Below, piece after piece: positions 9,506 to 18,228 of a DNA stretch of 64,000 nt. Source of the stretch: Nitrosospira sp. (lineage in GTDB: Bacteria > Pseudomonadota > Gammaproteobacteria > Burkholderiales > Nitrosomonadaceae); contig JACDGV010000004.1 of assembly GCA_013821425.1 (NCBI GenBank), positions 1 to 64,000 of the forward strand, read 5' to 3'. Each line of letters begins with the position of its first letter. Position 1 is the stretch's first letter. The position numbers and the translations under genes are program-made. Below the pieces are notes generated by a model. That model saw only the letters and a list, made by a program, of their open reading frames with translations, was not told the DNA's origin and ran no database searches.

Positions 9506-11007
9506 GGCGAGAGACGATCCCCTGCGCTTGCAGAAACCGGTTTTGTTTCTGGTTCTCCCTGGCGTTTTCCCCGGAGGGACGTTTTAGCTTTCGTTGACAA
9601 CCTTACCCGGGGGTCAAACGCATTCTGTACTGCATCCGCGAACAGATTGGCACTCAATACCAGTGCAAACATGAAACTGAAAGCTGCGAACAAGGCCCAC
9701 CATACCATCGGCTCGCGCGCCATCTCCATTCGCGCGGCATTAATCATGGTGCCGAAACTGATCATTGATGGATCAACGCCAACACCTACATAGGACAATA
9801 CGGCTTCCGCCAGAACCAGGCCGCTGAAGTCCATCACCGTCGCGATCAGCACGATATGCATCACATTGGGCAGGATGTGGCGGCTGATAATGCGCCAGTG
9901 GGAAACACCAAATGCATGAGCCGCCTGAATATATTCCAACTCCCGCAGCCTCAAGGTTTCGCCGCGCAGTAACCGGCACAAGCCAGTCCAGCTTGTAACC
10001 CCAAGTATGATGCAAAGGAAGAGCAGGCGCAGATCGGCGCGCGCGACAACCGTATCAAACAATTCCGGATGCGTGTCCATGTACACCTGCATCATCAACA
10101 CCGCAGCCGCGATCAGCAACACGCTGGGGATCGAACTAAGCGTGGTGTACAGATATTGAATCACATCATCCACCCAACCCCGGAAATAGCCCGCAGTGAT
10201 GCCGAGAAGCAGCGCAAATGGCAGCATCATCAAGGTGGTAAGCGTTCCGATAACGAGCCCGGTGCGAATGCTTTTCAGCGCTTGATAGAAAACGTCCTGT
10301 CCCACCTTGTCAGTGCCTAATATGTGATAACTACCGCACAAAGCAAGCGCCGCACCACACAGTAATAGCGTCACCGCGAGCATGAGGCATACCGCCCTCC
10401 AGGAAACAGCGGTGTCATCATGTCGAATCCTCGAAAGTGCGGACAGAAACGGTTCGCCACTGCGGTGCGCCAACGTGGCTGCCAGGAAGGCCACTACCAT
10501 ACACCAGAGAAACAACCCGAGACCTGCGCCCGCAACCGCCCTCCAGGCAACGTCACGCACCAGCTGGGTTTCAGGGTCCTGTAGATGGGCTCCGCCAAAT
10601 TCAAGGCGGGGGAATTCGCGCGCTTGTCCGCCATTCGGGAGCTCCACCGTTTCGCGAGCGTAAAGATAAGCGGCAAAAGGGGATGAATAGGTCTTTTCCA
10701 CGCGCGTACGCAGCGGGGTCGCGATCAGGTCGAGAAGGCTTAGCACTTCGACACTGTAGGCGGTTTCACCAGAGCCGCCACTTTTGTTCTCAACAGCGGG
10801 ACGTAAATGCACCGTGTCGAGCAGGCCAATAATGACAAAGAATGCCAGTACAGTGAGCGCTGCCATGCCGCTCGCACTGCGCCCTACACGGCGCCACGGG
10901 GCCGCGAAATGCTCATTTCGGCGCACATACCAGACAAGCGCAATCACGATTGCGACCAGGAGATAGACGAGCGCATCTGTCCATAGAATTACGGGTTTGA
11001 AAAACAT
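9502..11007 (-). CDS. Peptide ABC transporter permease (YejE/DppC type), N-terminally extended
   Basis: This is an inner-membrane permease of the oligopeptide family, with the EAA-type loop in YIQAAHAFGVSHWRIISRH and the usual C-terminal DPRVRL. At 501 residues it is much longer than ordinary DppC/YejE proteins (about 300-340). The extra N-terminal part has a first membrane helix (LVYLLVAIVIALVWYV), a second one (MAALTVLAFFVIIGLLD), and then about 100 soluble residues before the next helix. That segment probably faces the periplasm and could help dock the receptor. It starts 22 bases after the other permease and overlaps the ATPase start. Confidence 0.9.
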   Translation of the reverse strand: MFFKPVILWTDALVYLLVAIVIALVWYVRRNEHFAAPWRRVGRSASGMAALTVLAFFVIIGLLDTVHLRPAVENKSGGSGETAYSVEVLSLLDLIATPLRTRVEKTYSSPFAAYLYARETVELPNGGQAREFPRLEFGGAHLQDPETQLVRDVAWRAVAGAGLGLFLWCMVVAFLAATLAHRSGEPFLSALSRIRHDDTAVSWRAVCLMLAVTLLLCGAALALCGSYHILGTDKVGQDVFYQALKSIRTGLVIGTLTTLMMLPFALLLGITAGYFRGWVDDVIQYLYTTLSSIPSVLLIAAAVLMMQVYMDTHPELFDTVVARADLRLLFLCIILGVTSWTGLCRLLRGETLRLRELEYIQAAHAFGVSHWRIISRHILPNVMHIVLIATVMDFSGLVLAEAVLSYVGVGVDPSMISFGTMINAARMEMAREPMVWWALFAAFSFMFALVLSANLFADAVQNAFDPRVRLSTKAKTSLRGKRQGEPETKPVSASAGDRLSP

Positions 11008-11029
11008 GGTTGCCCTTGGTGGAATACCG

Positions 11030-12007
11030 TCATTCCAATCTCACTCGCGGGTCCACCAGCGTATAGGAGATGTCCGTCATTATCAGACCGACGATATACA
11101 GCAGGGACCCCAGAAAAACCATCGCTCGCACGACTGCAAAATCCTGTGAGTGGATCGCATCGATCGTATAACTCCCCAGGCCAGGAATGCCGAAAAAAGA
11201 TTCCGCTATGAGACTTCCCAGAAACAGCAGGGGAATTACCACCACTGCTCCGGTGAGTATCGGGATCAGGGCGTTTCTGAGCACGTGCCGGAACAGCACG
11301 ATCCGTTCCGGCAAGCCCTTCGCACGAGCGGTGCGGACATAATCCTTGCCCATTTCCTCCAGGAAAATGGTGCGGTACCAGCGGGTGTTCGCACCGGCAC
11401 CGCTAATCACGCCAATCATAACGGGCAGCACCAGGAACTTTCCGATGTCGAGCCCTTGGCCATAACCGGAAATGGGAACCAGATGCCACAGTTTACTGAT
11501 CAGAAATTGGCCGCCGATGATGTAGAACAAACTGGAGATAGACATCAGCGCGACGCATAGTACCACCCCCCAGAAGTCCACGTAGGTGGCCCGAAAGAAC
11601 ACCATTGTCAACGCAAAGACGAGATAGACGCCCAGCCCCAGCAGAAACACCGGCAGCGCGATGGCGAGGCTGGGGAACATGCGCGTCTTAATCTCATGCG
11701 CTATGTCGCGCCCATCGTCCGCGCGCCCGAATCGAAATGCGAACATGGCGATCGACTTCTCGAAAAATACCGTACGCGTAAATTTCGCCACGCCATTCTC
11801 TGCCTGATTAAACATGAGCGGCTTATCATAGCCTCGCTCCTGCTTCCACTTGTCGATTGCCTCGGGTGTTACCCTTTTGATCCCCAGCTGCATCCGCGCC
11901 ATATCGTCGGGGGTATTCACAACAAAAAACAAGGTGAAAGTGATCAGATTCACCCCTATCAGGATAGGAATCGCGTAAAGCAGACGCCGGATGATGTAAT
12001 TAAGCAT
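11030..12007 (-). CDS. Peptide ABC transporter permease (YejB/DppB type)
   Basis: This 325-residue membrane protein opens MLNYIIRRLLYAIPILIGVN, the typical start of DppB/OppB/YejB permeases. It has about six hydrophobic helices, the EAA-type loop DYVRTARAKGLPERIVLFRH, and the closing DISYTLVDPRVRLE. It pairs with the following permease to form the channel. Its ATG directly abuts the TAA stop of the receptor gene (TAAATG), which implies coupled translation. The order receptor, B-permease, E-permease, double ATPase matches yejABEF. Confidence 0.92.
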   Translation of the reverse strand: MLNYIIRRLLYAIPILIGVNLITFTLFFVVNTPDDMARMQLGIKRVTPEAIDKWKQERGYDKPLMFNQAENGVAKFTRTVFFEKSIAMFAFRFGRADDGRDIAHEIKTRMFPSLAIALPVFLLGLGVYLVFALTMVFFRATYVDFWGVVLCVALMSISSLFYIIGGQFLISKLWHLVPISGYGQGLDIGKFLVLPVMIGVISGAGANTRWYRTIFLEEMGKDYVRTARAKGLPERIVLFRHVLRNALIPILTGAVVVIPLLFLGSLIAESFFGIPGLGSYTIDAIHSQDFAVVRAMVFLGSLLYIVGLIMTDISYTLVDPRVRLE

Positions 12008-14383
12008 TTAAGCGTCCGAACCCAGGGTTCCGGGATCGCGGCTAGGCCGTTGCCTGCTCTCGATGCTGCTTATTCCCGCGCTTCGTTCCCTGCGCCGGTA
12101 AACGGTCGCGGCGGGAACCAGGCCTAGCGCCAGCAAAATCAATCCAAGCACCACAGGGCCCAGCACCGGCGTATTCCATTCACCGCGCTTTTGCTTCCTC
12201 AGGTCCGCATCTATCCGGTAATACTTGATATTATTGTGCGAGAGCCTGTTCGGCTTCACGTTACTGTACCAGGCGTGATACAAGCCGTAATCCTTGGGGT
12301 GATAACCCCACAGCCAGGGTGCGTCTCGACGAAGGATAGCCATCATCTGATCGATGATTTGCTGACGTTCGGAGCCGTCTTCCATATTCTTCATTTGCTC
12401 GAAAAACCAGTCGTATTCGCGATCGGAGTAATTAGCCGCGTTCTCGCCGTCACTGCCGACTTTTCGCTGGGGGCCATACAGCAGGAACAGAAAATTTTCC
12501 GCATCCGGATAATCGGCATTCCAGCCCCACTCGAAAATCTGTGCGTTGCCTTTGCGTATCTTGTCCTGGAAGCGGTTATAGTCCGTGCTGCGAACCACGA
12601 GCTGGATATTAAGTTTCTGGAATTGTTTACGCATCCAGTCGAGACCGGATTTGTCCTCGGCGCTGCGGGCGGTAACGTCAAAAAACAACACTAGCGGCGC
12701 GCCCGTTTTCGCATCCATGCCGTTGGGATAACCTGCCTCGGCGAGCAATGCCCTTGCCGCTTCGATTGGCTTGCGCCGGGGGCGTCCGTTCACCCAATCG
12801 TATACTACCGGGTTGATTCCTTCTTCGCCTTCCCGATGGCCGGCAATGCCCGGCGGGATGGGTCCTTGCGCCGCGATCCCCCGTCCATTGGCGAATATCG
12901 ACACGTACTCTTCGTAATCCACAGCGATCGATATAGCCTGCCGCAATTTTCTGGCCGCATCGCGCCCGTGTCTGCCCGTTCCGCCCACTACCGGGTCCAG
13001 CATATTGAAACCCATATAGTTCGTGGAGGTGGCAACCGCTGTCTCCAACCGGATACCCTGCTTTCTCATCGCCTCGGTTACGGTCGCTTCTCCCTGCCCG
13101 GTCATTTGCACCGCCTGGTCGAAACTGTCCGAGCCGATCGCGGAAGCATCGTAATAACCCTGCAGGAATTTGTTCCAACGCGGAATGCTTTCCTTGTCGC
13201 GGCTGTATATGACTTTGTCGATGAAGGGAAGAGGCTTCCCCGCATCCCTCAGTAATCCCGCCTGCATGTCCTCCGGCATGCCTTCCGACGGGTAGTTCTC
13301 GCCGTGAAAATTCGGGTTTCTTTCCAGTATCATCACCCGGTTGGGATCGTTCTCCGTCAGCATGTAAGGCCCGGTGCCCACCGGGTACCAGTCAAGAGTA
13401 ATATTTTTTTCCGCTAGGCCTTTCTGGCTGTAGAAACGTTCCGCTTCCCAAGGAATGGGCGCGAAAAAAGGCATTGCCAGCCAGTACATGAACTGTGGAT
13501 ATTTACCCTTGATCTTGACGCGATAAGTGTGGGTATCCACAGCCTCTGCGCCCTCAAGGGGAAAACTGTTCAGATCCAGATAAGGGCCCTTCCCATACTC
13601 GCCGCCTTGTTCTTCTACGGCAACCTGTAGAGTGTGGGCATATTCCTTGAGTCCAACGATGTAGTCCGACATCAAACCAAAAATAGGGGAATGCAGCTTC
13701 GGATGCGCCAATCGTTTTATCTGAAAAACGTAGTCTTGAGCGGTCAGTTCGCGGAAACCGGTATGGTGAAAGTCGCCGAGTCTATAAACGCCGGCCAGAT
13801 CCTGCTCGGTGAGGGCATGATAGAGGAACTCTCCCCGTTCGTTCCTGGCGAACGCCGGATGAGGCTGGAAGCGGATGCCTGGCTTGATGGAAATCTCGTA
13901 AATTGTGTAGGCAATTTGCCCGGCATCGGATCCATCCTCGACGGGTACTCCATTCCTGTCGAAATATCCCACCACCGGCATGTTCGCAGCGGCGGAGGGT
14001 ATCAGTTGATAAGGACGCTTCAGGTAATGGTATTGCAACGGTGGCTCATAAATCTGCGCTGTAAATAAAATCTCATTGGAGCTGTAGGACTGCACCGGGT
14101 CAAGATGTTTTGGGCGCTCGGCAAACGCGCTATAGAGGTAATTTTTTTCCGCGTCGGATGCCGGATATGGGCTGTTCCAGGGATTGCCGCCACAAGCGCT
14201 AACGAGGACCGCGAGCAATACCGGGAGGGTGTTGCAGAACTTCTCCACCACGGAGAGAAATGAAAGCGGCGATCCGAACGTGGTTGCGGGCGCTTGTAGC
14301 GCGTCGTCCGGCAACGCCACCCTCGCGCTTTCCGTTGGCGAAGCCGGCGACTTATTCTGCGGTTCCGTAGACACTGCCTTCAT
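12008..14383 (-). CDS. Peptide-binding lipoprotein of ABC transporter, with C-terminal membrane segment
   Basis: This is a family 5 extracellular solute-binding protein, the receptor of the peptide importer. The hydrophobic stretch and LVSAC lipobox mark a lipoprotein signal, and the mature part has the usual DppA/OppA features such as YPVGTGPYML and NYMGFNMLDP. The track starts at a TTG (14449); the first in-frame ATG, 14383, is used here (791 residues), but even this leaves about 50 residues before the lipobox cysteine, so a GTG nearer the lipobox is possible. Unusually, the C-terminus has a membrane helix (VLGPVVLGLILLALGLVPAA) followed by an arginine-rich tail. A receptor held at both ends would be odd for the family. 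Confidence 0.85.
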   Translation of the reverse strand: MKAVSTEPQNKSPASPTESARVALPDDALQAPATTFGSPLSFLSVVEKFCNTLPVLLAVLVSACGGNPWNSPYPASDAEKNYLYSAFAERPKHLDPVQSYSSNEILFTAQIYEPPLQYHYLKRPYQLIPSAAANMPVVGYFDRNGVPVEDGSDAGQIAYTIYEISIKPGIRFQPHPAFARNERGEFLYHALTEQDLAGVYRLGDFHHTGFRELTAQDYVFQIKRLAHPKLHSPIFGLMSDYIVGLKEYAHTLQVAVEEQGGEYGKGPYLDLNSFPLEGAEAVDTHTYRVKIKGKYPQFMYWLAMPFFAPIPWEAERFYSQKGLAEKNITLDWYPVGTGPYMLTENDPNRVMILERNPNFHGENYPSEGMPEDMQAGLLRDAGKPLPFIDKVIYSRDKESIPRWNKFLQGYYDASAIGSDSFDQAVQMTGQGEATVTEAMRKQGIRLETAVATSTNYMGFNMLDPVVGGTGRHGRDAARKLRQAISIAVDYEEYVSIFANGRGIAAQGPIPPGIAGHREGEEGINPVVYDWVNGRPRRKPIEAARALLAEAGYPNGMDAKTGAPLVLFFDVTARSAEDKSGLDWMRKQFQKLNIQLVVRSTDYNRFQDKIRKGNAQIFEWGWNADYPDAENFLFLLYGPQRKVGSDGENAANYSDREYDWFFEQMKNMEDGSERQQIIDQMMAILRRDAPWLWGYHPKDYGLYHAWYSNVKPNRLSHNNIKYYRIDADLRKQKRGEWNTPVLGPVVLGLILLALGLVPAATVYRRRERSAGISSIESRQRPSRDPGTLGSDA

Positions 14384-14468
14384 TGGTGCGATAGTGTATC
14401 CCAAGATGCCGGGTCTGGGCAGCACCCCCGGACATTGACGATTTCGCAAGCGGGAAGGACTTTGAAGC

Positions 14469-14474
14469 TATAAT
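14469..14474 (+). promoter_or_regulatory. candidate -10 box for fabI
   Basis: A perfect TATAAT lies 33 bases before the fabI ATG. The matching -35 region is poor. It sits between the divergent receptor gene and fabI. Confidence 0.4.
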
Positions 14475-14506
14475 TCCGGAATGCTGAACATTCCTGAGGA
14501 CATAAC

Positions 14507-15295
14507 ATGACACTTCTCGCCAATAAGCGCATTCTCATCGCCGGACTGCTCAGTAACCGCTCGATTGCCTATGGCATTGCAAAGGCAATGCATCGAGAAG
14601 GCGCGCAGTTGGCGTTTACGTACCAGGGAGAAGGAGTGCGTGAACGCGTGGGGAAGCTGATATCCGAGTTTGATAGTGATTTGCTGTTTCCATGCGATGT
14701 TTCAAATGATGAGGAAATCGTTCGTTGTTTTGACGACCTGGGAAAGCGATGGGACGGCCTGGATGGCATTGTTCACTCAATCGCTTTCGCGCCCCGCGAA
14801 GCGTTGAACGGGGACTACCTGGAAAACGTTAACCGTGAAGCTTTTCGCATTGCGCACGATGTAAGCTCTTACAGCTTCGCGGCTCTGGCAAAAGCCGGGG
14901 TGCGGCTGATGGAGGGCAGAAATGGGTCGCTTCTGACGCTCACCTACCTGGGTTCCGCAAGGGTCATGCCAAATTACAACGTCATGGGATTGGCCAAAGC
15001 CAGTCTTGAGGCAAATGTGCGATTCATGGCATCAAGCCTCGGGCCCAAGGGCATAAGGGTCAATGCGATTTCCGCCGGACCAATCAAAACCCTGGCAGCG
15101 GCGGGAATTGGCAGCTTCGGTAAACTGTTGAGCTATACTGAAAAGACTGCTCCCCTGAGGCGTAATGTTTCCATCATCGAGGTCGGCAACGTGGCGGCTT
15201 TTCTTTGCAGCGACCTGGCAAGCGGCATTACTGGTGAAATTACATACGTAGATGCAGGATTCAATACGGTTGCCTTTGATGTCAGCGACCCCTGA
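14507..15295 (+). CDS. fabI: Enoyl-[acyl-carrier-protein] reductase (NADH)
   Basis: FabI reduces enoyl-ACP with NADH in the last step of each fatty-acid elongation cycle. The 262-residue length is standard. The enoyl reductase cofactor loop [13 protein letters not shown], the SIAFAPRE segment, and the catalytic Tyr-X6-Lys in YNVMGLAK are intact, as are the [11 protein letters not shown] substrate-loop residues. A good GAGGA site precedes the ATG, and a TATAAT box lies further upstream. It is a single-gene unit that converges with ppiD 27 bases later with no obvious terminator between them. Confidence 0.96.
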   Translation: MTLLANKRILIAGLLSNRSIAYGIAKAMHREGAQLAFTYQGEGVRERVGKLISEFDSDLLFPCDVSNDEEIVRCFDDLGKRWDGLDGIVHSIAFAPREALNGDYLENVNREAFRIAHDVSSYSFAALAKAGVRLMEGRNGSLLTLTYLGSARVMPNYNVMGLAKASLEANVRFMASSLGPKGIRVNAISAGPIKTLAAAGIGSFGKLLSYTEKTAPLRRNVSIIEVGNVAAFLCSDLASGITGEITYVDAGFNTVAFDVSDP

Positions 15296-15322
15296 CCGCG
15301 AAACCTCCCCCCTCAGAAAGCC

Positions 15323-17200
15323 CTAATCCACGTTCCTGACCGACACTTCATATCGCTTCGTGACTTCGGCCAGATAAGATGAAAATTCCTCCTGGGTCAG
15401 TATCTGCCGTAGTTGTTTCGCAAAAGCTCTGCGCCCTTCCGTATCTGGCGTATCTGACCGAATGACACGGCTAAGGCGAATAAGGGTAAAGCCGCCTTGC
15501 GCATTGGGAACTCCGATATAAGATGGCAGCGCGGCAGCGTCGGCCTTGAATACCGCCCGCAGGGTGTCATTATCCAGACCCTGCGTCTCCATGCGGGAGA
15601 CACTTCGAGCAGGCCCCCACGTTACTATTGTGTTGTTGCCCGCGCGTAATTGCGCGAGCTTATTCCGCCCTTCCTTTATTGCCGCCGCTCCCGCTTCCTG
15701 GCGCGCCACAAGTCCCACAATTTTGTCCTTCAACTCTGTAATCGGAGGCGTACGGGCGGGCCTGTGCTCAACCACCCGCGCGGCCACAAGGGTGTTGGGA
15801 GCAACTTCTATTGCCTCGGTATTGCGCTTGTTCCTGATTGCATCTTCGGAAAAGACCGCCTGCAGCAGTCTTCCATTAGTCAAGTATGGAGCCTCTCCGG
15901 CGTTTTTATCGATCCATCCGCTCCGCTGAATGGGTAGGCTGAACGCCTCCGCGGCAGGCTGCAGGCTTTCGCTCTGCTCATATACGGTATTGCTGAAGCC
16001 ATCCGCCATTTCGCTAAAAATTTTTCCGGCTTTTTCCTTTCTGATTTCCTGCTCGACCTGTTTACTCACTTCATCAAAACTGACCGGTTGTGCGTCCTTT
16101 ATCTCCACAAGTTTGATGACGTGAAAACCGAAGTCTGTCTCGACCACATCACTGATCTCATCCAGTTTCATGCGGAATACCGCACCTTCAAATGTCTTCA
16201 CCATCATGTCACGCCCGAAAAAACCAAGATCGCCGCCGTTGGACGCCGAACCCGGATCCTCGGAATGCTGTCTGGCCAACTCCGAAAAACTTTGCGGATC
16301 CTGTTTTATCTGGATGAGCAATTGTTCGGCTTTGGTACGTGCCGCTTCCCTCTCCGCATCCGTGGCATCGGTGGGCACACTGATCAGAATGTGACTGGCG
16401 CGGCGCTCTTCAGCTTCGCCGAACTCACCCTTATGCTCGTTAAAATACTTGATTGCCTCATCGAGGCTCACCTGGGCCTCTCTCGCCAGCTCATCCAACG
16501 AAAGCACCAGATATTCCAGGCGCACTTGTTCCGGTAACTGGAACTCGGCTTGGTGAGTATCGTAATAGGATTTGATCGCCGCATCGCTGGGCTGGATTTG
16601 GGCCAGGAATCGCTCCGGTTGTATTTCAACCAGGCTGATTTCACGTTTCTCCTCACTCAACCGCATGACTCTTTCTGCTACTGTATCGGAAACAAAGCCA
16701 CTTTCCGTATAAGGAGCGATGAGTTGCTGACGCATCAGTTCCTGACGCACACGCGCTTCAAATGCAAGCGGGCTCATCCCCTGTCCACGCAACAACTCTT
16801 CGTAGCGCTGCTTTGAAAATTGTCCGTCCTCCTGGAAAGCCGAGATATTTTGTATCATCTCCACCAGCTGCGCATCTACGATAGAGAGTCCGGCACGAGA
16901 TGCCTCGTGGGTCAGTAAGCGCTGCTGAATCAGTCCTTCCAGTACCGCCGCACGCACTTCCGGCCTGTCCAGCATGGCATCATCAAAATTCTCTCCCATT
17001 GTGGCTCGCATGCTTTCCTGCTGGTTACGCATCGCCTGGTCGAATTCCTGACGGCGGATTTTTTCCCCCGCCGCCATCGCCAGGTAGTCTTCGCCGTCAT
17101 CGCTGCGATAGGACTCGACGCCCCAGAAGAGGAACGGAAGTACCGCAAGCCCCATAATGATCTGAACAATGCGTTTTTTCTTATGAACGAACTCAAACAT
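15323..17200 (-). CDS. ppiD: Periplasmic folding chaperone PpiD (parvulin-type SurA-like)
   Basis: This 625-residue protein has a cytoplasmic basic start (MFEFVHKKKRIVQ), one membrane helix (IIMGLAVLPFLFWGV) and a periplasmic part with a SurA-like N-terminal chaperone region, one parvulin domain (ASHILISV ... GDLGFFGRDMMVKTFEGAVF ... FGFHVIKL) and a C-terminal region. PpiD is anchored at the inner membrane near the Sec translocon and helps newly exported proteins fold. It is the final gene of the hupB/tRNA group; two tRNA genes sit between hupB and ppiD, as in other betaproteobacteria. No strong ribosome-binding site is visible at this ATG. Confidence 0.93.
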   Translation of the reverse strand: MFEFVHKKKRIVQIIMGLAVLPFLFWGVESYRSDDGEDYLAMAAGEKIRRQEFDQAMRNQQESMRATMGENFDDAMLDRPEVRAAVLEGLIQQRLLTHEASRAGLSIVDAQLVEMIQNISAFQEDGQFSKQRYEELLRGQGMSPLAFEARVRQELMRQQLIAPYTESGFVSDTVAERVMRLSEEKREISLVEIQPERFLAQIQPSDAAIKSYYDTHQAEFQLPEQVRLEYLVLSLDELAREAQVSLDEAIKYFNEHKGEFGEAEERRASHILISVPTDATDAEREAARTKAEQLLIQIKQDPQSFSELARQHSEDPGSASNGGDLGFFGRDMMVKTFEGAVFRMKLDEISDVVETDFGFHVIKLVEIKDAQPVSFDEVSKQVEQEIRKEKAGKIFSEMADGFSNTVYEQSESLQPAAEAFSLPIQRSGWIDKNAGEAPYLTNGRLLQAVFSEDAIRNKRNTEAIEVAPNTLVAARVVEHRPARTPPITELKDKIVGLVARQEAGAAAIKEGRNKLAQLRAGNNTIVTWGPARSVSRMETQGLDNDTLRAVFKADAAALPSYIGVPNAQGGFTLIRLSRVIRSDTPDTEGRRAFAKQLRQILTQEEFSSYLAEVTKRYEVSVRNVD

Positions 17201-17259
17201 GGGTATAAAGAATGAACAAAAAAGGCGAACTTGCGTTCGCCCTGTTTTAGCACAAAGTG

Positions 17260-17336
17260 TGGCGGAGTGGACGGGACTCGAACCCGCGACCCCCGGCGTG
17301 ACAGGCCGGTATTCTAACCAACTGAACTACCACTCC
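17260..17336 (-). tRNA. tRNA-Asp (GTC)
   Basis: The minus strand folds as a 77-base cloverleaf: acceptor GGAGTGG, D-arm with AGTTCAGTTGGTTAGA, anticodon loop CTGTCAC with GTC, T-arm GGGTTCGAGTCCC, and an encoded CCA end. It lies 20 bases downstream of tRNA-Val and before ppiD, on the same strand. Confidence 0.97.
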
Positions 17337-17356
17337 AACAACTGAAAAAATTTAGC

Positions 17357-17432
17357 TGGTGGGTGCTGACGGGGTCGAACCGCCGACATTCGCCTTGTAA
17401 GGGCGACGCTCTACCAACTGAGCTAAGCACCC
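17357..17432 (-). tRNA. tRNA-Val (TAC)
   Basis: The minus strand gives a 76-base cloverleaf: acceptor GGGTGCT, D-arm TAGCTCAGTTGGTAGAGC, anticodon loop CTTACAA with TAC, T-arm GGCGGTTCGACCCCGTC, and encoded CCA. It begins 10 bases after the hupB stop codon, so it is probably processed from the hupB transcript. Confidence 0.97.
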
Positions 17433-17442
17433 TGACGAAATG

Positions 17443-17715
17443 CTAGTTTACTGCATCCTTGAGCGCCTTGCCAGCGCTGAATTTCGGGACCTTCGCGGCT
17501 TCGATCTCAATAGCTTCTCCCGTTCGGGGATTGCGCCCGGTTCGCCCCGCTCGCTTGCCTACTTTAAAAGTTCCGAACCCGACGAGGGTCACGCTTTCGC
17601 CTTTCTTAAGGGCGGCTATGATTGCGGATAATGCACCGTCCAGCGCTTGTCCCGCGGATGCCTTGGAAATGTCGGAAGATTTGGCGATGGCATCGATGAG
17701 TTCGGCTTTGTTCAC
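17443..17715 (-). CDS. hupB: DNA-binding protein HU-beta
   Basis: HU is a small nucleoid protein that bends DNA as a dimer. The 90-residue product has the helical N-terminus [12 protein letters not shown], the [18 protein letters not shown] arm and the [14 protein letters not shown]-terminus, all typical. The start codon is GTG, with AGGGGA eight bases upstream. A clear sigma70 promoter lies about 55 bases upstream. The gene follows lon, as in many proteobacteria, and its message appears to continue through tRNA-Val and tRNA-Asp toward ppiD. Confidence 0.97.
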   Translation of the reverse strand: MNKAELIDAIAKSSDISKASAGQALDGALSAIIAALKKGESVTLVGFGTFKVGKRAGRTGRNPRTGEAIEIEAAKVPKFSAGKALKDAVN

Positions 17716-17768
17716 GTGATTCCCCTTTCGTTATTGTTAAAAAGGGCTACAAAGAACCCTGTAATCGG

Positions 17769-17797
17769 TTTATATCAAGCCGCTTAGGCTGGGTCAA
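17769..17797 (-). promoter_or_regulatory. sigma70 promoter of hupB
   Basis: On the minus strand a TTGACC -35 box (17797-17792) and a TATAAA -10 box (17774-17769) are separated by exactly 17 bases. Transcription would start near 17762, about 47 bases before the hupB GTG. It is also the likely promoter for tRNA-Val, tRNA-Asp and perhaps ppiD. Confidence 0.75.
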
Positions 17798-18202
17798 GCA
17801 GTTGTGTAGATTTTTTAAAAGCAGTATAGGGGAAAATTTGGCCCCAAATCCTGGTAAATTCTAACTGGGCTCCCGGCATTACCTTTCTCCAAAGGGCCGA
17901 TGATGCAGGACCCATGACATAACGGCAGGCCGGATAAGGAGCGTGGCCGGCTTTGATCGAATAGAAGCACCAGGAAAGCTTGCGCAGCCGGGCGAATAGG
18001 GCATTCGCACTTGTACGGGACAGCCGGACGGCTATTTATTTACTTTCCTGCTCCGTATGACGAAGATCAGTGGACCATGCGGGACCTGCTCTGCATCCAA
18101 CATTGCGGAAGCCGGGAGTCGCAAGCTTGTCACCCTCGCGAGCAAAGCAACCTCAACAATAAGTTGATACTAAGGAAGCCCTGAACAATCTCACCTTAAC
18201 CC
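17798..18202. other. intergenic stretch between lon and hupB
   Basis: About 400 bases without a recognisable gene on either strand. It contains one exact copy of the dispersed repeat (18170-18186), and ends at the lon terminator. I see nothing else that can be named. Confidence 0.5.
18170..18186 (+). repeat. dispersed repeat copy, CTAAGGAAGCCCTGAAC
   Basis: This is identical over 17 bases to the copy at 5584-5600. It lies just downstream of the lon terminator, again at a transcript end. Confidence 0.6.
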
Positions 18203-18228
18203 AAAAAAAGCACTTTCTCTCAGTGCTT
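18203..18228 (-). terminator. rho-independent terminator of lon
   Basis: On the minus strand AAGCACT and AGTGCTT pair around a 7-base loop and run straight into seven Ts. The upstream arm includes the end of the lon reading frame and part of its TGA stop, so the hairpin begins inside the gene. Confidence 0.75.
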
